Shown: piece by piece, positions 41,227-49,724 of the stretch
Layout of the letters: every line of letters starts with the position of its first letter
Position numbering within the stretch: position 1 is the stretch's first letter
Assembly (NCBI GenBank): GCA_007753675.1
Contig: CP036432.1
Coordinates: 5,740,394-5,804,393, forward strand
Direction of reading: 5' to 3'
From: Stieleria magnilauensis
GTDB lineage: Bacteria; Planctomycetota; Planctomycetia; Pirellulales; Pirellulaceae
DNA length: 64,000 bases
Notes under the pieces: model-generated
The model's input: only the letters and a program-made list of their open reading frames with translations
Told to the model about the DNA's origin: nothing
Database searches by the model: none
Program-made: the position numbers and the translations under genes

Positions 41227-42533
41227 CCGTTGAGGGCACGACGATCGCACCAAAATCTGGTTTCAGTATTCGTCGAAGCCTTGCCTCAGTGAACCCCTCT
41301 GCCAATAAATTCAGCCAGACTGGTTTTTCACTGCCCTGTTATGGAGATGGCAATGGCTTCCCAAATCGATGTGTTTCACGAGTGTTTTGATCAGGTCGGC
41401 GACCCGCGAGTCGCAGGCCGGACAATCCATCCACTTAACTCGATTCTGTTTTTGGTTGTCTCGGCGGTCATCGCAGGCGCGGACGGACCTGATGAGATCG
41501 AAAGCTTCGGTGGTGAGAAACTGGATTGGCTATCCAAATTCGCCGACTTTGATGCCGGCATTCCGTCTCACGATACCATCACGCGAGTGTTGTCCCTGAT
41601 CAAACCAGCCGAGTTTCAGAAGGCGCTGCTTCAATGGCACGCTCATCTCTGCGAGATTAATTGGGATCACGCCAGCAAGGACGACAATCGTCCCGTTCAC
41701 GTTGCGATCGATGGCAAGACGGTGCGCGGATCCTATACCGATGCGGAGAAATCTGATGCGATTCATATCGTCAGTGCCTGGGCGACCGCAAATGGTGTCA
41801 CGCTTGGGCAAACCGAGGTCGACTCAAAGTCCAACGAAATCACGGCAATTCCCGAATTGCTCGATCTAATCGACTTACGCAATTCGATCGTGACGCTCGA
41901 TGCCATGGGATGCCAAAAGTCGATTGCTGAAAAGATCGTCGAGGGAGGTGGCGACTATCTGTTCGCTGTCAAAGACAACCATCCCAAGCTCTGTGCTGCC
42001 ATCGCCGATCACTTTGAGATGGCCCATAACGATGGGCTCACAGCCCACGGTGTTCGGGCAATGACGACCACAGGAAAGCAGGCCGCGCGTGAAGAGGAAC
42101 GCTTCTATGCGACCTGCCCAATTCCAAAAGCACTTCGCGAACTGACCGACCAGTGGAAAGGAGCAAAAAGTATCTGCCAAGCGAATACTTGCACGACTCG
42201 TGGTGACCGGCAATCAAGCGATGTTCGCTACTACATTTCGAGCCGACCGGCGCGGGTGCATGAATTCTCAAATTGTGCTCGTAGCCATTGGAGTATAGAG
42301 AGCATGCACTGGGTCCTCGATGTCGTGTTTCATGAGGACTCCAGTCGGCTCCGAACCAAGAACGCGACATCGAACATGAGCTTTGCTCGTCGGTTTGTGA
42401 CGACGCTTCTCAAGCGAGACACTCGGAAGAAGAGCCTCAGGCGGAAGCGAAAAATCGCTGGCTGGAACAGCGAATTCCTCGAGAAACTCCTGTTTGCAGC
42501 CTAATTTTGGTGCGATCGTCGTGCCGTTGAGGG
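41227..42533 (+). mobile_element. ISAs1-family insertion sequence, copy B, with 10-bp target duplication
   Basis: The element lies at 41237-42523 (1287 bases) with the same ends as copy A. The direct repeat CCGTTGAGGG flanks it at 41227-41236 and 42524-42533. It is in the opposite orientation to copy A. Confidence 0.95.
41341..42504 (+). CDS. ISAs1-family transposase, copy B
   Basis: The 387-residue sequence is identical to copy A at 9039-10202, including IDGKTVRGS and YLFAVKDNHPKL. It appears intact and inserted into the IS3 orfB. Confidence 0.95.
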   Translation: MEMAMASQIDVFHECFDQVGDPRVAGRTIHPLNSILFLVVSAVIAGADGPDEIESFGGEKLDWLSKFADFDAGIPSHDTITRVLSLIKPAEFQKALLQWHAHLCEINWDHASKDDNRPVHVAIDGKTVRGSYTDAEKSDAIHIVSAWATANGVTLGQTEVDSKSNEITAIPELLDLIDLRNSIVTLDAMGCQKSIAEKIVEGGGDYLFAVKDNHPKLCAAIADHFEMAHNDGLTAHGVRAMTTTGKQAAREEERFYATCPIPKALRELTDQWKGAKSICQANTCTTRGDRQSSDVRYYISSRPARVHEFSNCARSHWSIESMHWVLDVVFHEDSSRLRTKNATSNMSFARRFVTTLLKRDTRKKSLRRKRKIAGWNSEFLEKLLFAA

Positions 42534-42835
42534 ACTGACAGCGACAACATCCTCGTCGAGCATCATGAAGCAGAGCCGACGATAACCTTCCAACGGATTT
42601 TTGTCGTGAAAGTCGATAACCGCCTTTCGTTCCCAATCCTCAAGCCACCAGTCCCGCGGGATTTTCCCGTTGTGATCGTTCTGTGTCCCGTAGCGTTGCT
42701 TCCAGGTAGAAAACTTGTTGGCGGCCAAATCCAGCCAAGCAAGAAGTTGCTTGGCTGGCAACTCCGTGCGGTCTTTCCAGTGGTTGACGTAGTCAACTAT
42801 CTGGTCTCGTGTATCGTGAGGAACCCAGCGACCGG

Positions 42836-43153
42836 TTAGAGCTCCCCATTTTCTTTTTTTGCTCGAATGTTCTCCTCCATGAGCTCGGCAATGACTTCGT
42901 TCTTTGTATCCAGCTTGTCCTGGAGCTTCTGGATCTGGGCGTCTTGCTTGGCCGCCTGAGCCTTGGCCGAACGCGGAGAGCTGAACGCATTCTCAATCTG
43001 AGCCATGGCAGTCTTGATCCAATTGTGGATCATTGTTGGCTGAACATCGAGTTCATCGGCGATCTGAGAAACCGGGATCTGGTCGTTCAAATGCCTGCGA
43101 ACGGCATCGGCCTTTTGAGTGTCAGTGAACGAACGTCGTTTTCTTCGAGACAT
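42836..43153 (-). CDS. IS3-family OrfA
   Basis: A 105-residue protein with an N-terminal helix-turn-helix (SFTDTQKADAVRRHLNDQIPVSQIADELDVQPTMIHNWIKTAM) and a C-terminal leucine-zipper-like helix (QDAQIQKLQDKLDTKNEVIAEL). This is the usual first gene of IS3 elements, with a stop overlapping the start region of orfB. Confidence 0.9.
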   Translation of the reverse strand: MSRRKRRSFTDTQKADAVRRHLNDQIPVSQIADELDVQPTMIHNWIKTAMAQIENAFSSPRSAKAQAAKQDAQIQKLQDKLDTKNEVIAELMEENIRAKKENGEL

Positions 43154-43444
43154 TGGAATCCTCCTCAGGTGGTGAAGTTATCTCACCGGAGGCAAAATTC
43201 CAATTCCATGAGAGGCAAGACAACATCGTGAAGATGCTGGGTATCAAGCCGGCGGAGTTGGTGCTGAAAGGAGAGAAACTGTTTAAGGAGCTGAAGCTTG
43301 GCGAGCAAGAGCTATCGGACAAAGAATGGATCGCCATTCTCGCCTCCCATCCTTCACTGATCGAGCGTCCGATCGTCTTGCATGAGGGGCGAGCCGCGAT
43401 CGGACGACCTCTCGAAAATGTGGTTGAGATCCTTGATCAATAAC

Positions 43445-43586
43445 GGAGAACCCCAGTCGCAGCCGCGTTGCTGTATCCGTTCTTCGGCGTTTTGTTCAGC
43501 CCCATGATTGCAGCGGCAGCGATGAGTTGTAGCAGTGTGTCCGTGATTGCGAATCCGTTGAGTTTGCGAGCCGCGACGCTTGGTTG
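43445..43586 (+). pseudogene. fragment of a copper P-type ATPase 3' end
   Basis: After the arsC stop the sequence reads [26 protein letters not shown] then [17 protein letters not shown] before a stop. This parallels the last 45 residues of CopA at 34100-34236 with scattered differences. It has no start and no upstream part. It marks a duplication or the scar of a second copA, and the intergenic DNA upstream of the tolC gene may derive from the same event. Confidence 0.85.
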
Positions 43587-43607
43587 ATTCTTAGAGAATG
43601 TTTTAGA

Positions 43608-43698
43608 ACTCCTTCTAAAGGAGGGGCGAGCCTTAGCGAGGGGAAGATCCAGCGTAAACCCTCTCCTCGCTTCGGCTCGACTCTCCCAGAGGGAGAGT
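43608..43698. repeat. palindromic extragenic element
   Basis: CTCCTTCTAAAGGAGGGGCGAGCCTTAGCGAGGG faces CCCTCTCCTCGCTTCGGCTCGACTCTCCCAGAGGGAGAG. These form a long imperfect hairpin of REP/MITE type in front of the copper cluster. Confidence 0.7.
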
Positions 43699-43821
43699 GA
43701 AATTGAGTCATCCTGTTTTAAAAACAGTCTCTGAAACATCTTTTGGCACCGGGCAAAGCTTACCCAATCGTTGCAAGTGGAATGAAAACCGATTCCACGA
43801 CGAGTGCGATCAGCCGGGGCT

Positions 43822-43838
43822 ATACCCAGCATGGGTAT
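43822..43838. promoter_or_regulatory. CsoR-type operator upstream of tolC-like gene
   Basis: ATACCCAGCATGGGTAT is a perfect 6+6 palindrome with a 5-base centre, 52 bases upstream of the tolC-like start. Confidence 0.82.
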
Positions 43839-43889
43839 GTTGCCGAAGGTTGGAATACGACTCGGCATCATTCCAGGGATTCGGAATTA

Positions 43890-45344
43890 ATGAAACGGAA
43901 ACTACTTCAGTTGTTGATCGCGGTGACGGCGACGACGACTTTCCAAACGGCTGTTGCTCAGGAAGCCTCGATGGGGCAAATGATGAGCATGGATCAAACA
44001 ATGGCGCAGTCACTCGGTGGTGCCGATGACCAAGTTCTACCCGAGAGCGACTTGCCGCCATTGCCGGACATGCCGAGTGGGTTTGCTGATTTCGATACCA
44101 CGTATGACTACGCGGACAACGCAACGGTCGAAACTCATACGCTCGAAACTGTCTTGGCCCTGGCGGCCGGCAACAATCCAACCATCCAGCAAGCGAGATT
44201 GCACGTCTCGGCGGAAACTTCCAAGGCGTTGCAGGCAGGTTTATATCCCAACCCTGTCCTGATGTACGTCGGCGAAAAGATTGGTAGCGACGGAAGTGCC
44301 GGGGAGTTTCAGGGATTCGAGGTTTCTCAGCGTTTCGTAACGGCTGGCAAACTCCAACTGAGTCGATTGAAATACCGCCAACGCGCGCATGTTGCCGAAC
44401 ACCTCGCAATTGCCCAGACGTACCGCGTGACGAATGCCGTCGAAGTTCAGTTCGTTGAGGCATTGGCGGCTTCGATGCGACTCGAACTCCAGCGAGAGAT
44501 TGAAAAGACGGCCGAGGACGGTGCGGTAACAACTCGTGAACAGTTCAACCAAGGCCAAGCCAATTTGACCGCAGTTCGACGAGCCAACGTCATGCTGCAA
44601 AAACAGCGTTTGGAACGCATGGCGACTGAAAATGAGTATCGCGATGCGTTGCGGCGATTGTCCGCTATTGTCGGCGCACCACTGTCCATAGGACCGATCG
44701 ACGGTGAGCTGCGCCCGAGCAATGCACTGGAGTCCTTCGACATTGTTCTCTCTCGGTTGATTGCGGAAAGTCCCGAACTGTTGGCCGCGCGAGCAAAACT
44801 ACGTGTGGACCAAACCACCGTCCGACGCGAGCAGATCGAATGGATACCGGACATCACGATCCAGGGTGGGCCGGGCTACAACTTCAGCAATGGCGACGAC
44901 GTTTACAACGCGGGCGTCCAAATTGAGTTGCCGATTTACGATCGAAACCAGGGAACGATTCGTCAAGCCTGCCAGGACTTGCGACGTCAGCAATTCGAGA
45001 TTCAGAGAATGGAATTGCATCTGAAAGAACGTCTGGCATCAGCCTATCGAACCTATGCTACTGCTTTGCAGCACGCGACGGAGTACGATCGAGTGGTGAT
45101 TCCCGAACTGAGGGCGGCTTATCGACAATTGCTTGTCAGCTACAAAGACAACCGGATCGCTTGGCCGGATGTGTTGGAAGGTCAACGCGACTACTTTCAA
45201 GCCAGAATGCAACAGATTGATCAGTTCAAGCACGTTCGGCAACAGGAAACGATGATCAACGGATTTCTACTTGACGGCGGGTTGATGGCTGCTGAAGGCC
45301 CAGTTCCACCGGGACACATCGATGCGGTACCGAAGCCGCGGTAG
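43890..45344 (+). CDS. TolC/CusC-family outer-membrane efflux protein
   Basis: This ~484-residue protein has a signal peptide (KRKLLQLLIAVTATTTFQTAVAQ) followed by a Met/Asp-rich stretch (MGQMMSMDQTMAQ) that may bind Cu. Two outer-membrane efflux repeats follow, with LAAGNNPTIQQARLHVSAETSKALQAGLYPNPVLMYVGEK in the first. It should form the outer-membrane exit duct for the CusAB-type pump encoded downstream. The frame extends to 43743 but the ATG at 43890 follows the operator and the signal peptide starts there. First gene of the copper cluster. Confidence 0.88.
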   Translation: MKRKLLQLLIAVTATTTFQTAVAQEASMGQMMSMDQTMAQSLGGADDQVLPESDLPPLPDMPSGFADFDTTYDYADNATVETHTLETVLALAAGNNPTIQQARLHVSAETSKALQAGLYPNPVLMYVGEKIGSDGSAGEFQGFEVSQRFVTAGKLQLSRLKYRQRAHVAEHLAIAQTYRVTNAVEVQFVEALAASMRLELQREIEKTAEDGAVTTREQFNQGQANLTAVRRANVMLQKQRLERMATENEYRDALRRLSAIVGAPLSIGPIDGELRPSNALESFDIVLSRLIAESPELLAARAKLRVDQTTVRREQIEWIPDITIQGGPGYNFSNGDDVYNAGVQIELPIYDRNQGTIRQACQDLRRQQFEIQRMELHLKERLASAYRTYATALQHATEYDRVVIPELRAAYRQLLVSYKDNRIAWPDVLEGQRDYFQARMQQIDQFKHVRQQETMINGFLLDGGLMAAEGPVPPGHIDAVPKPR

Positions 45345-45351
45345 TAAGAGA

Positions 45352-45436
45352 GGGAGACACAGAGACAAGGAGAGTGGGAGAAAACCGTTGCTTGCACAAG
45401 AGCTCCGTGTCTCCTTGTCTCCCACTCTCCTTGTCT
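45352..45436. repeat. palindromic element, GGAGACAAGGAGAGTGGGAG family
   Basis: GGGAGACACAGAGACAAGGA and the inverted TCTCCTTGTCTCCCACTCTC build a heptad-type hairpin of the same design as those in the tRNA array. It sits between tolC and the oxidase gene. Confidence 0.75.
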
Positions 45437-45481
45437 TGAATTGTTTTCATTGATGTTCAGAAACTGAAACGAAGAAGAAAA

Positions 45482-46990
45482 ATGTCAAACACCGAAGACC
45501 GCCGACGTTTCTTGACCGCCGGATCGCTGGCCGCCGCGACGGGAGTGGTTGGGAATTTGCTTGGTAGGAACGTACAGGCCCAAGAACCGATGCCAATGGA
45601 CATGAAAGGAATGTCCTCGCACCAGCATGGCGAGCACACACCGCCCCAGATGCCAGCCGGCTCGGACGTTCAGGCTGAATACGATGGGTATTCCCGATTC
45701 AAGCCGTCACGCGGAAACGATCCCAACAGCGACTACTACCTTGGCAAGATGATGCCGGGTTTTCGGCCGGCGTCTGATGGTCCGGCTCCTTTTGAAGCGT
45801 CTGACTTGGACAAGCTTCCCTACAAGATGGTAGGTGGAGTGAAGGAGTTTCAACTTGTCCCGATGGCGGTTAAGCGAGAGTTCTTGCCAGGCTATGAGAT
45901 GAACGTGTACGGCTACAACGGCAGCATGCCGGGGCCGACAATCGAAGTCACCCAAGGAGACCGTGTTCGGTTTGTTGTTACCAACGAACTGCCCGAAGAC
46001 ACGTATGTGCATTGGCACGGTTTGGAGCTTCCGGTTCAGTGGGACGGTGCGTCGGAGCTTTGCCAAGAACCGATCAAGCCGGGTGAGACTTTTGTTTACG
46101 AGTTCGACGTCCACGAAGAAGGGACATTTTTCTACCATTCGCATGTGCCGATGCAGGAAGCGTTTGGAATGGTGGGCTGGTTCATCGTCCATCCGAAAAA
46201 GGTCTTTGACCCACCGGTCGACCGTGATTTCGGATTGATCTTCCAGAATTTCTTTATCGACAGTTCGCAAACCATCGCCGACAGTTGGAAGATGGATTGG
46301 AACTGGCACACCATTAATGGTCGGAGCGGTCCTTACACGACACCGTTGGTTGTCAAGCATGGCGAGCGTGTGCGAGTTCGCATCATGAATTTCGCGCCGA
46401 TGCAGCACCATCCGGTCCACCTTCATGGTCACACATTTTGGCTAACCGGTCGCGAAGGTGCTCGCACTCCGTACTCTGCTTGGATTCCGCGAAACACAGA
46501 ACTGATCGGAATTGCTCAAGCAACCGACTTTGAATTCATCGCCAATAACCCTGGCGACTGGATGTTTCATTGCCACATGGTCCATCACATGATGAACCAT
46601 ATGACCGAGCAAGTCGGCCCGAGAATGCGGCAGGGAGTGTCGGTTGACCAGTACCTTGCAAACCTCGATTCTCGCCCACCTGTTGACGCGACGCGGCAAG
46701 GCCCCGGATTCGACACGCCGGGATATCCTCAAGAGATGAAAGGCATGAACATGTCGCCGTCGATGATGGAAAAGATCGGTTCGCGGCGTGCAATGATGGG
46801 GATGCGTCCGATGGCCGAAATGGCGGTCATGGGGTTGATGACTACGTTGAGAGTGATGCCGGAAGACTTGTATCACAAGGTAATGGAAACGGACCAGGAG
46901 GTTGAACCCGGCGAAGTTTTCAACGAGATCGTTCGGCGTTTTGGCGATCCAGCGAAATACAACCCTGGCATGAAGGGCATGAAGATGTAG
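45482..46990 (+). CDS. multicopper oxidase (CopA-type)
   Basis: This 502-residue enzyme has a Tat signal (EDRRRFLTAGSLAAATGVVGNLL). A short Met/His-rich stretch (MPMDMKGMSSHQHGEHTPP) follows, then three cupredoxin domains with all four copper-ligand blocks: HWHGLE, FFYHSHVPM, HPVHLHGHTFW and HCHMVHHMM. It probably oxidises Cu(I) to Cu(II) in the periplasm. The C-terminus is again Met-rich (MKGMNMSPSMM). It is about 490 bases upstream of csoR. Confidence 0.93.
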   Translation: MSNTEDRRRFLTAGSLAAATGVVGNLLGRNVQAQEPMPMDMKGMSSHQHGEHTPPQMPAGSDVQAEYDGYSRFKPSRGNDPNSDYYLGKMMPGFRPASDGPAPFEASDLDKLPYKMVGGVKEFQLVPMAVKREFLPGYEMNVYGYNGSMPGPTIEVTQGDRVRFVVTNELPEDTYVHWHGLELPVQWDGASELCQEPIKPGETFVYEFDVHEEGTFFYHSHVPMQEAFGMVGWFIVHPKKVFDPPVDRDFGLIFQNFFIDSSQTIADSWKMDWNWHTINGRSGPYTTPLVVKHGERVRVRIMNFAPMQHHPVHLHGHTFWLTGREGARTPYSAWIPRNTELIGIAQATDFEFIANNPGDWMFHCHMVHHMMNHMTEQVGPRMRQGVSVDQYLANLDSRPPVDATRQGPGFDTPGYPQEMKGMNMSPSMMEKIGSRRAMMGMRPMAEMAVMGLMTTLRVMPEDLYHKVMETDQEVEPGEVFNEIVRRFGDPAKYNPGMKGMKM

Positions 46991-47123
46991 TTCTCGGTGC
47001 TGCGTCGTTCCCGGAATTTTCCGGTGTCGTGGGACTGCCGATCGGGGCTAAGTTCGCTACACTAATTCGGTCCAGACGCACGCTCAACTCCCAATCCCCA
47101 GTTTTTGTCACTGTTGCTCCGTA

Positions 47124-47411
47124 ATGCTTTCCGAGGATGATAAAAAGAAGTTGACCAATCGTCTTCGACGCGTCATTGGACAGGTCGAGGCCGTTGGCCG
47201 GATGATCGAAGACGACCAATACTGTGTCGATATCCTGATGCAGTTGTCTGCCGCGACTGGAGCCCTTGGAAAAGTTGGTCAAATCGTCCTTGAAAACCAT
47301 CTAAAAACCTGTGTCGCGGAAGCTCTCGAAGGTGGTGAAGCTGCTGAACGAGAAAAAAAGCTCGAAGAGTTGATCAGTCTGTTCAGAAAATACGCAAGTG
47401 TGATTGATTGA
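47124..47411 (+). CDS. csoR: CsoR-family Cu(I)-sensing repressor
   Basis: A 95-residue all-helical DUF156 protein (DKKKLTNRLRRVIGQVEAVGRMIEDDQYCVDILMQLSAATGALGKVGQIVLENHLKTCV). The Cu(I) ligands are present as Cys in QYCVDI and the His and Cys of NHLKTC, the spacing of Mtb CsoR (Cys36, His61, Cys65). It should bind the ATACC-N7-GGTAT sites in this window and release on Cu(I). No matching site is seen directly upstream of itself. Confidence 0.93.
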   Translation: MLSEDDKKKLTNRLRRVIGQVEAVGRMIEDDQYCVDILMQLSAATGALGKVGQIVLENHLKTCVAEALEGGEAAEREKKLEELISLFRKYASVID

Positions 47412-47595
47412 GCTTCGCGGCTCGTCTTTCCGTGGCCTGCCCTGGCGAAACAGTTATCTGTGCTCAAAACCTGGGCATCGTGAAGTGGAAAGTTCGCAAT
47501 TCGTCTCGTCGTGTGAAGTTTGAAGGAAGTTGGACCATCTAACCAGTGTTGCTCTGTCGCTATTGCGAACACACCTTCCAACTCCATAAGAATCG

Positions 47596-49041
47596 ATGAA
47601 GTCACCGAAGATTTGGCGGCAACTTCCGCTATCGCGACAGCTTCTCATCGCGGTCAACTCCGTGCTGCTTGTCGTCGTGACGCTGTTCGTAGTGATCGAC
47701 CACCGATTACGAATCGTTCGACACGTCGATCAGGCGCGGGTCGCATTGTCTGAAGAAGCGAAGACACTCTATGAAGCCGCAGTTGCGCTTGATGGCAGTG
47801 AAACACGTGCGGTGCAGAAGCTTGTGGATGATGTCTGCGCCCGAATGAACACCATGGATTCACCCGGTCACCACATCGCATTGCAGTGGCAGGGCGAGTT
47901 GCTGCAAGCGAATTCACATGGTCGAGCTTCACCGGAAATGATAGACGCGATGATCGCGTCAGCCAAAGATGTCGCCATGCGTCAGCCAATGAAGCAATCG
48001 ATTGTTGTTGGTAGTTTTGCTGGTCCGGCAGGGGCAGTTTACGTTTCGGAGAAGCGTTCTAACTTGATCTCCTCGGCTCGTGAAGAATTGTTGCGTCAAC
48101 TCAGCGCAGTAGTTATTGCTGGTGCCGTCGCAACAGCAGTCGTGAATCTGATGCTCTATTTGGTGGTGACCAAGCCGATGAGAAAGCTGGTAGCATCACT
48201 AAAAAGTGTCGGGGAAGGAAACCTAGATTCGCGAACGCAAAACCTTAGTTGTCGCGAATTGCGATATCTCGGCGACCAAATCAACGTCATGGCGGAACGC
48301 CTCGAATCATCCGATCGTGATCGACGATTGCATATGGCGAAGGCGCGCGAGATTCAGCAGAATTTGCGGCCCGATGTCATTCAAATTCCACAATTGAGGA
48401 TCGACTCTTCGTTTGAACCCGCCGATGACGTGGGTGGTGATTACTACGACGTGATTGCGTTAAACGATTCACAGGTGTTGATTTGCCTCGCCGATGTCGC
48501 GGGCCACGGAGTCCCTGCTGCAATGGCGGCAACTTTGCTGAAGGCATTCGTTTGCGAAGCAGCCAAAGTGACCATCGAGCCGTCCGAGATTCTCTGCCGC
48601 GTAAATCGTCAGTATTGCGAGTACGTAGTGAGTGGTCACTTTGCAACAATGGTCCTGGTGCGAATAGATCTCGTTGAACGGCGAGTCGTCTATGCCAACG
48701 CTGGCCACGAATGGCCGTTTGTCCATCGCGGTGGATTGCCTGTCGAGCGACTTGAAGCTGGGGACTTGTTGCTGGGAGTGGAAGTTGATACGGAGTACGA
48801 GCAGGCGGCGATACCAATTCGTCCTGGAATGAAGATCGTCTTGGTTAGTGACGGAGTTACCGAGGCGTTTAACCCAAGCGAGGAACAATTTGGCACGCAG
48901 CGTGTCGAGCAGGTGATCGCATCAGGAATGAACGATCATGCCAACGAGTTAACGAAACGCTTTGAAGATTCGTTGAACGATTTTCGATCGGGGCGAGCGG
49001 CGTTTGATGACACGACGTTACTGGTAGTAGAAATTTTGTAG
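47596..49041 (+). CDS. HAMP - SpoIIE-type PP2C phosphatase, membrane-bound
   Basis: This 481-residue protein has a first membrane helix (RQLLIAVNSVLLVVVTLFVVI), an extracytoplasmic sensor of about 120 residues, a second helix (VVIAGAVATAVVNLMLYLVV) and a HAMP segment. A SpoIIE/RsbU phosphatase domain follows (ADDVGGDYYDVIALNDSQVLICLADVAGHGVPAAMAATLLK ... SDGVTEAFN ... AAFDDTTLLVVEIL). The GGDYYD, DVAGHG and DDTT metal motifs are intact. It likely controls an anti-sigma/anti-anti-sigma switch in response to an envelope or metal signal. It follows csoR by 184 bases. Confidence 0.88.
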   Translation: MKSPKIWRQLPLSRQLLIAVNSVLLVVVTLFVVIDHRLRIVRHVDQARVALSEEAKTLYEAAVALDGSETRAVQKLVDDVCARMNTMDSPGHHIALQWQGELLQANSHGRASPEMIDAMIASAKDVAMRQPMKQSIVVGSFAGPAGAVYVSEKRSNLISSAREELLRQLSAVVIAGAVATAVVNLMLYLVVTKPMRKLVASLKSVGEGNLDSRTQNLSCRELRYLGDQINVMAERLESSDRDRRLHMAKAREIQQNLRPDVIQIPQLRIDSSFEPADDVGGDYYDVIALNDSQVLICLADVAGHGVPAAMAATLLKAFVCEAAKVTIEPSEILCRVNRQYCEYVVSGHFATMVLVRIDLVERRVVYANAGHEWPFVHRGGLPVERLEAGDLLLGVEVDTEYEQAAIPIRPGMKIVLVSDGVTEAFNPSEEQFGTQRVEQVIASGMNDHANELTKRFEDSLNDFRSGRAAFDDTTLLVVEIL

Positions 49042-49277
49042 TGAATGGGTCAATTCAATTTCGTTGGTCCCCAGTGTAGCGTCCGAATTGAATACCTCCG
49101 GACAACGGTAGTCGCGAATGCCTTGCCGCGGTGAAACCACGGATACCAAATAGCGCACTGCATCTGAGAAATAGAAATCTCGTTTTGCCCGCGCTTTGCA
49201 ATTGTCAGTAGTTGGTGCCTTCTGTGGTCAGCCCCAATCCCGATAGGGACGGTAAGCAACTCTTGTAAAGAAACGCA

Positions 49278-49583
49278 TCAGTGACAACAGCTACCACCGA
49301 CACCGCCACTAGATCGCGAACCGGGCTGCGAAGGCGTTGTGTAGCTGGCCACCGGCTGGGCGTTTGGCTGGTAATCCTGAGTCAGGTCAACATCCGTGTT
49401 GTACTCGATGTTTGATGCCGCCTGAGCCACGTAGCTTTCCATCGACGACCTGTCTTCCCTTTTTGCGAGCCAGGGCAGACGCCCCGTGGCGCAACCTGTG
49501 GTTGAAACCAGCAGACCGCCCAGGGCGAGCCGCATTACGTTCTGGGTCATTTTCATATTCATTTGACAGTCCATGTCATTCAA
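49278..49583 (-). CDS. small putative lipoprotein
   Basis: The 101-residue frame contains a lipobox (LALGGLLVSTTGCATG). The rest is Ser/Asn/Gln-rich and ends GGVGGSCCH, a possible metal-binding tail. A start at MKMTQN (49556) gives a better signal peptide. It is the last gene on the minus strand of the cus-type operon, about 165 bases after the metal-repeat gene. Confidence 0.6.
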   Translation of the reverse strand: MNDMDCQMNMKMTQNVMRLALGGLLVSTTGCATGRLPWLAKREDRSSMESYVAQAASNIEYNTDVDLTQDYQPNAQPVASYTTPSQPGSRSSGGVGGSCCH

Positions 49584-49724
49584 GGGTGCAAAAGGGCGGG
49601 GACGGCGTGACTATCGACCGTGAGCAAGTCGCGGTTTCCAGGGACACCGCCCCCGCGTTTTTTGAGCGGGGGAGTCTGGGATGTTTTTTCCATGCTCCAT
49701 GTCTCCCCCGTTCCCAATCTATTC

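Larger units (their letters stand above)
40571..42839 (-). pseudogene. IS3-family transposase OrfB, interrupted by ISAs1 copy B
   Basis: The 5' part (about 42524-42839) ends AVSPST and the 3' part (40571 to 41236) resumes VYRVLKAAGRLDRKS. The rve/integrase core has HIDISYIN, IISDNGPQF and ERYHGTIKKE as the DDE residues. Excision of the inner element with one CCGTTGAGGG copy restores the frame. Confidence 0.88.
40333..43226 (-). mobile_element. IS3-family element inserted in arsC, itself interrupted
   Basis: The element spans 40337-43222. Its ends are inverted (TGTCTTGG and CCAAGACA-like, with the TG...CA rule of IS3), and the 4-bp repeat ACAT flanks it at 40333-40336 and 43223-43226. Without the ISAs1 insertion and its duplication it would be about 1.59 kb. 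It carries orfA and orfB on the minus strand. Confidence 0.88.
40203..43443 (+). pseudogene. arsC: arsC (arsenate reductase family) split by nested insertion sequences
   Basis: The N-terminal part (40203-40336) reads TTIFHNPRCSKSRAAVELL with the catalytic Cys of the glutaredoxin-linked ArsC family. The C-terminal part (43223-43443) reads KMLGIKPAELVLKGEKLF ... ASHPSLIERPIVLHEGRAAIGRPLENVVEIL. Removing the insert and one copy of the 4-bp duplication ACAT rejoins RDIVKMLG in frame, giving a normal ~117-residue protein. ArsC reduces arsenate to arsenite; the family also includes Spx-like regulators. It is inactive in this arrangement. Confidence 0.9.

Noticed and set aside
43743-43889. N-terminal extension of the first TolC-like frame
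   Set aside because: It contains the CsoR-type operator and precedes the signal peptide at 43890, so it is leader DNA.
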